Below, piece after piece: positions 30,874-34,698 of a stretch of 34,698 nucleotides of DNA; position 1 is the first letter of the stretch, and each line of letters begins with the position of its first letter. The translations under genes were made by a program, and so were the position numbers. The notes below the pieces were generated by a model. The model was not told the origin of the DNA and did no database searches. It was given only the letters and a program-made list of their open reading frames with translations. Source of the stretch: Thermotogae bacterium (GTDB lineage: Bacteria; Hydrothermota; Hydrothermia; LBFQ01); contig JAADDJ010000037.1 in NCBI GenBank assembly GCA_013153965.1, positions 1-34,698 on the forward strand, in the 5' to 3' direction.

Positions 30874-32556
30874 TCAGCCGTACTTCCTCATTTGAAACTC
30901 CCACATCTTGGCGTACTCTCCACCTCTTTGAAGGAGCTCCTCATGCGTTCCCTCCTCTACCACCTTCCCGCCCTTGAAGACGAATATCCTATCAACGTTC
31001 CTGACGCTCCAGAGGCGATGGGTGACCAGAATCAGGGTCTTGTCCCTGTAGAGGTTCATCATGAAGTTGAAGATCTCGTACTCCGACTTCGGGTCCAGAT
31101 TCTCCGTAGGCTCGTCAAATATGACAATATCGGCATTCTCCCTGTACAGGGTCCTCGCCAACGCTATCCTCTGCCACTCCCCTCCGGAGGGCTCAATACC
31201 CCCGAACTCCCGCCCTATCTGGATATCGGGTGGGAGCTCTATACCTACCCACTTCAGAACCTCCATCAGCCTCCGGTGGTCTATGCCGTCGTCTCCCCCG
31301 TAGTCCGAGAGTATGACATTATCCCGCAAACTCAACTTGTACCTTCCGAAATTCTGGAAGGCCATGGTTATCCTGTCGGAGGAGAGTTTTATCCTTCCCT
31401 CCGTCGGAGCGTACAGGCCGAGAATTATCCTGCACAGGGTAGTCTTACCCGCTCCGTTGTGCCCCACGAAGGCGACCTTTTTTCCTTTGGGTATTGTGAT
31501 GTTAATGCCGTCAAGTACGTACCGTTTCCCGTCGTAGGTGAATCTTAGATTCTCGCACTTTATAGCCATCTCCCCATCCAAGTTTCCGATTTCCCTCCTA
31601 TCCACATCCCGCACGGGCATGTTTATGAAGCTCTCCAGCTCCTTGAAGGTCCCTAAGGTCCTGCTTGAGTACTCCGAGAACCATGCTATGAGACTGAGCA
31701 AGGCCTCCTGCAGATAGACGAAGGAAAGGACGATTGAGCCCAAGAACCGACCTTTGAATCCCAAATACACTGCTGCTATTGATAGCACAGCCCCGAAGGT
31801 TATGGCGGGGATGATCTTCAGGAGGTAGGACCTCCTTATCCTGCGCATCCTGCCGTGGAAGGAGCGGTAAGCCTCGTTGAAGCGGTTTCTAAAGAGCCTC
31901 ACGGCCCCGAAGGATAGGATTTCATATATGTGGGGGAAGGTGAAGACTGCCGATAGCGTGTAATTCATCCGGCGATTCTCCAAGCTGGTGTCGTATATGG
32001 CCCACCACGACTTGTAGGAGAATTTTCCCCACACGATGCTGTAGGGCAGGAGGGCCAGAATGATTATGAAGGGCAGTACGGGGTTCAGGCGGAATATGGC
32101 CGCGGAAATGCCAACTATCGTGAGGGACGACTTCAGTATGTGCGAGAAGGTCCAGAGGAAGTTCGCCGGGGCGAATCTGGCCATGCTCTTTATGACCTCC
32201 AACCGGTTATGCACGTCGGGGGACTCAAACTGCTCCACGCTCTTGAACTTCTCCAGCTTCGCGAAGATCCTATCCGCCACGTACTGGGAGAACTTCTCGG
32301 TCAAGTTGCCGCTGATGTGCGCGTTGAGGGGATACGTGATGCTGTCCATGAAGACGAGCAGGCCCACCGCCACTATAAGAAGCACGGGGTTGTGAAGCGC
32401 ATCCCCCTCGCCTATGAATCGGACGACGAAAGCCGGCGCAAGTCCCGCCGGGAGCATAAGCCCCATGAACATCAGGACCTCCCACGGCGCTATCCTAAAG
32501 AGCAGGGTGAAGTTGCGTAAAATCACCCGTAGGCTTTCCACGAGATAAACCTCCAT
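30874..32556 (-). CDS. ABC exporter, fused membrane and ATP-binding domains (MsbA-like half transporter)
   Basis: A 560-residue half transporter that would work as a dimer to export a lipid, peptide or drug. Six hydrophobic helices fill residues 15-310. The ATPase domain has Walker A GHNGAGKTT (about 363), Q-loop AFQNFGRY, Walker B DIVIFDEPTENLDP and H-loop LVTHRLWSV. The signature is PSGGEWQRIALARTL, with the first Leu replaced by Pro and Gln by Glu. The ORF-track start is ATG 32556, but a GGAGG site 8 nt before GTG 32541 makes that a good alternative. Unlike most first genes here, its likely promoter lies about 90 nt upstream, so the mRNA has a leader. Substrate is unknown. Confidence 0.87.
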   Translation of the reverse strand: MEVYLVESLRVILRNFTLLFRIAPWEVLMFMGLMLPAGLAPAFVVRFIGEGDALHNPVLLIVAVGLLVFMDSITYPLNAHISGNLTEKFSQYVADRIFAKLEKFKSVEQFESPDVHNRLEVIKSMARFAPANFLWTFSHILKSSLTIVGISAAIFRLNPVLPFIIILALLPYSIVWGKFSYKSWWAIYDTSLENRRMNYTLSAVFTFPHIYEILSFGAVRLFRNRFNEAYRSFHGRMRRIRRSYLLKIIPAITFGAVLSIAAVYLGFKGRFLGSIVLSFVYLQEALLSLIAWFSEYSSRTLGTFKELESFINMPVRDVDRREIGNLDGEMAIKCENLRFTYDGKRYVLDGINITIPKGKKVAFVGHNGAGKTTLCRIILGLYAPTEGRIKLSSDRITMAFQNFGRYKLSLRDNVILSDYGGDDGIDHRRLMEVLKWVGIELPPDIQIGREFGGIEPSGGEWQRIALARTLYRENADIVIFDEPTENLDPKSEYEIFNFMMNLYRDKTLILVTHRLWSVRNVDRIFVFKGGKVVEEGTHEELLQRGGEYAKMWEFQMRKYG

Positions 32557-32609
32557 ATAGCATCAGAAGATTCTGTCGCGCCTATCCCCTACATTCGGAG
32601 ATAGCAACG

Positions 32610-32627
32610 GGGTAGCATTTGCCACCC
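32610..32627 (-). promoter_or_regulatory. Hairpin in the leader of the ABC exporter mRNA
   Basis: On the minus strand GGGTGGC, loop AAAT, GCTACCC forms a 7-bp stem with one G-U pair, between the probable promoter and the start codon. There is no T run after it on either strand, so it is not a standard terminator. It could be a regulatory structure or a mRNA stabiliser. Confidence 0.45.
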
Positions 32628-32644
32628 TTAAATCCCAGAGGGAT

Positions 32645-32650
32645 ATTCTA
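32645..32650 (-). promoter_or_regulatory. Candidate -10 box TAGAAT of the ABC exporter gene
   Basis: Minus-strand TAGAAT in the intergenic space after the DUF5916 gene. Transcription would start near 32638, leaving a leader of 80-100 nt before the exporter start codon. Confidence 0.5.
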
Positions 32651-32685
32651 CGCTTGAGGGGAAATGGTCGCCTGTGGTGGCTTTC

Positions 32686-34698
32686 TCATAGCCTGAAGTA
32701 CCCCTTGAGCTTTACGCCGAATATGTAGTCGGCCCGATGGTAGGATAGGGGATTTACACTCAAGGAATCATCGGGGAGGAGCTTGGTGTTGAGGGATATG
32801 TACAGGCCGGTAAGTCCCCTCTCAAAGGAGAGGAAGACCCAAACCCTGTCGTATATCCCGGTGATAGCCTCCTCTCTCTGCAGCACCTTCTCCCATCCCA
32901 AGCGCGCGGTGGCTATGTTCCCCACCGAGAGGGTCAGGCGCAGGATGTTTCTCAACGTGGGTGCCATCCCCGGATAATTCCACAGGGAGATGTCGTTGGA
33001 AACCCGTAGATACTGGGAGAAGCGCCACGGAAGGCTCATATACACCTGCGAGTGTGTCCCCAGCTCCCCCGTCGCGTAGTTATACATCTCCCCGGCGTTG
33101 AGCGTGAGGACGATGTAGTTTGACCTGAAGTTGAAGAGCGACATGAGGGCGAAGTTCCTGCCGAAGAAGTGTATGAGAGTGTCCCTGTAGGGGTCGTACT
33201 CGTACTCGTCGCCCACTCCCAGCGCTGTGAAGACGGAGTGTCCCCTGCCGAACGACAGGGCGAAGTTGCCCTCTACTCCCTTGGAGTAAGGCTCCCCCGC
33301 CTCCTTCGCCATGTGCGCCTGAAAGCCGAAGGATAGAGAGTTGAGGCTCAAGGTGTTGTACAGGGTGCGCCTCATCTTAAAGAGCATATCTCTGGACGCG
33401 GCGTAAGGCATGAAGGTTATACGCTCGGCGTAGAAGAGGGAGTCTATCTCACTGTAGAGGATGCCAGTTTCCCACTCGGGGGACTTATACCCGAAGCCGA
33501 AGTTTCTAAGCCACCCGCTCTTCCATCCCGATAGCTCATCGTAATAGTCCGCATGCATGAGGGCGAATCCGCCCAGAAGGTATCCGTAGTTGAAGGCCAC
33601 GTCCATATCCGCCAAAATGTTGGTGTCGGGAACCTGCACGAATTGGCCCGGATTGAAAAGGTCCGGAATCGGATAATATCCGGAGTACCTTCCCCAGAAT
33701 GCTCCCACGGAGAGGTATTTGCCCTTGTAGTTGGTCCTTAGGAGCTTCCAATCTTGACCCGAATCTGTGCGCACGTTCATGAGGGCCAAATTTGTACCGA
33801 GTACGGATATTCCCCCCTTGATACCGTAGGTTATGGGTATATCGTTCCCATACATGTCCGACCCTATGTTGCGGGTATATACGAGCATCGTGTAGGGGAG
33901 GAAGTCGTTGAAGTTGGGCTGGAAGAGCTCCTTATCGTGGGTGAAGAAGGGGCGCCTCTCCTGAAGGAAGTACCGGTAGCGGCTCACGTTTATGTAGTAG
34001 GGATCGGATTCCACGTCCGCGAAGTCGGGCTTTACGGTCAGATGTAGGAAGTTGTCCTCCAAGGTGAAGCGGAGGTCCCCTCCACCGTAGATTCTGCTCT
34101 GCTCCTCGTAGTCGCCCGTCCATGGGTTGAGGAGGGAATCCTTTCTGTAGGTCAGATAGGGGATGAGACTCAAAGCCCAAGAGAGGGGGGCGTCTATCTC
34201 AACCGGATGCATGTCGGGATACACTCCGTGCCGGTTCAGAGGGGAGCGCAGCTGATAGCCATCGGATGTCCATCGGGAGAAGGCCACGCCCCAGACCGTT
34301 CCCCTGCGATAACGGAATGCCTTGAAGGGAATTTTCATCTCCACGATGTAGCCATCCTCCGTCAGAGTGCCGGCGGCGTCCCACTCCGTATCCCACTGGG
34401 AGTTGAATATGCCTCCATTCACTTCCACGTCCGCCCTGTTGCCGAAGACGTCGGCGGAGAAGATGTAATATCTCTTACCGTTCCCACCGTAGGGGTCCAA
34501 CGCGAAGGCCACGTTATCCGGCGACAGGCTCCCACGACTTCCCCTCTGAAGTACCGGTCGCTTGCCGGAGCATTTGAAGGCCACGTAGAGGGCCTCATCC
34601 GTGTAAAAGAATCTGGCTTCCGTCGGATAGGGTGGGTCGCCGCCCAGCGAGGGATGCTGCTGGCGAAAGTCCCGAATGATCAAGGCGGAATCCCACAC
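32686..34698 (-). CDS. DUF5916-type outer membrane protein with CBM9-like N-terminal domain (5' end missing)
   Basis: The gene runs off the right edge; the GTG at 34698 is most likely an internal codon. The first visible 170 residues resemble a CBM9-like sugar-binding domain (EARFFYTDEALYVAFKCSG, DNVAFALDPYGGNGKRYYIF, YIVEMKIPFKAFRYRRG). The next part has the DUF5916 hallmark LTVKPDFADVESDPYYINVS and FLQERRPFFTHDKELF. The remaining 400 residues alternate polar and aromatic residues like an outer-membrane beta barrel and end in GVKLKGYFRL. Family members are annotated as membrane-associated hydrolases or carbohydrate-binding proteins without proven activity. At least 670 residues are present. 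It is followed on the same strand by the ABC exporter. Confidence 0.82.
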   Translation of the reverse strand: MWDSALIIRDFRQQHPSLGGDPPYPTEARFFYTDEALYVAFKCSGKRPVLQRGSRGSLSPDNVAFALDPYGGNGKRYYIFSADVFGNRADVEVNGGIFNSQWDTEWDAAGTLTEDGYIVEMKIPFKAFRYRRGTVWGVAFSRWTSDGYQLRSPLNRHGVYPDMHPVEIDAPLSWALSLIPYLTYRKDSLLNPWTGDYEEQSRIYGGGDLRFTLEDNFLHLTVKPDFADVESDPYYINVSRYRYFLQERRPFFTHDKELFQPNFNDFLPYTMLVYTRNIGSDMYGNDIPITYGIKGGISVLGTNLALMNVRTDSGQDWKLLRTNYKGKYLSVGAFWGRYSGYYPIPDLFNPGQFVQVPDTNILADMDVAFNYGYLLGGFALMHADYYDELSGWKSGWLRNFGFGYKSPEWETGILYSEIDSLFYAERITFMPYAASRDMLFKMRRTLYNTLSLNSLSFGFQAHMAKEAGEPYSKGVEGNFALSFGRGHSVFTALGVGDEYEYDPYRDTLIHFFGRNFALMSLFNFRSNYIVLTLNAGEMYNYATGELGTHSQVYMSLPWRFSQYLRVSNDISLWNYPGMAPTLRNILRLTLSVGNIATARLGWEKVLQREEAITGIYDRVWVFLSFERGLTGLYISLNTKLLPDDSLSVNPLSYHRADYIFGVKLKGYFRL

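Larger units (their letters stand above)
32557..32685. other. Longest intergenic region in the window
   Basis: 129 bp between the DUF5916 and ABC exporter genes, both on the minus strand. It holds the TAGAAT box, a small ATCCC-TCT-GGGAT palindrome and the 7-bp hairpin described separately. No ORF, tRNA or terminator is seen. Confidence 0.8.

Noticed and set aside
32610-32627. Hairpin as an intrinsic terminator
   Set aside because: No T run follows on the minus strand and only TTAAAT on the plus strand, where no upstream plus-strand gene needs a terminator.
1-34698. Scarcity of CTAG
   Set aside because: CTAG also looked very rare, but I did not check it as carefully as TCGA, and CTAG depletion is widespread in bacteria and not informative.
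1-34698. Mobile elements, CRISPR arrays, tRNA or rRNA genes
   Set aside because: No transposase, integrase, regular direct repeats or cloverleaf-sized intergenic space was seen; the longest gene-free stretch is 129 bp.

Overview
The window looks like a compact chromosomal segment from an uncultivated, probably thermophilic, diderm bacterium. Outer-membrane biogenesis genes (lptB, an lpxC-fabZ fusion, an Omp85-like barrel protein, a DUF5916-like barrel protein) show two membranes. AGG and ATA codons are frequent and the proteins are rich in charged residues, which fits thermophily. Secreted proteins end in type IX secretion (T9SS)-like C-terminal domains, and lpxC-fabZ is fused as in Bacteroidota relatives. 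I infer an FCB-like or candidate-phylum lineage (WOR-3/Hydrothermae-like). The sequence alone does not prove this. There is no sign of phage, plasmid, insertion sequence, CRISPR, tRNA or rRNA.

Layout. 1-160 (-): start of an aldehyde dehydrogenase. 274-3919 (+): ilvE-like aminotransferase, YjbQ, an unrecognised 366-aa protein, a DUF374 acyltransferase, methylmalonyl-CoA epimerase. 7209-3916 (-): M23 lipoprotein, CDP-alcohol phosphatidyltransferase, CopD-like membrane protein, glycosyltransferase. 7302-14847 (+): 2-oxoacid oxidoreductase alpha subunit, membrane M23 peptidase, lptB, glycosyltransferase, an orphan V-ATPase subunit D, and a large peptidase/TolB-propeller/BamA-barrel protein. 16638-14822 (-): LVIVD propeller protein and GT2 glycosyltransferase. 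16685-20865 (+): 1-Cys peroxiredoxin, map, infA, ricT, polyprenyl synthase, M24B peptidase. 22735-20855 (-): lspA, purF. 22816-29244 (+): lpxC-fabZ, secreted T9SS-like protein, intrinsic terminator, small helical protein, ppiD-like chaperone, deoC. 34698-29241 (-): DUF5916 barrel protein (5' end missing), ABC exporter, FG-GAP/PQQ-like secreted protein.

Three genome-level signals stand out more than any single gene. (1) By eye I found no TCGA tetranucleotide on either strand in 34.7 kb, where about 130 are expected, suggesting avoidance of a TaqI-type restriction site. (2) Nineteen genes that begin a transcript carry a TANAAT -10 box only 6-12 nt before the start codon, so transcription and translation start at nearly the same base (leaderless mRNA). 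Genes inside operons instead use ATGA/GTGA overlaps or Shine-Dalgarno sites. (3) Exported proteins with well-fixed starts begin with extremely short hydrophobic leaders (MIALLLSQ, MILLIFGQ, MIIALMISQ), far shorter than normal Sec signal peptides.

The genes are mostly envelope and housekeeping functions. They are packed so tightly that all four convergent gene pairs overlap in their coding sequence, and some -10 boxes share bases with the stop codon of the gene before.
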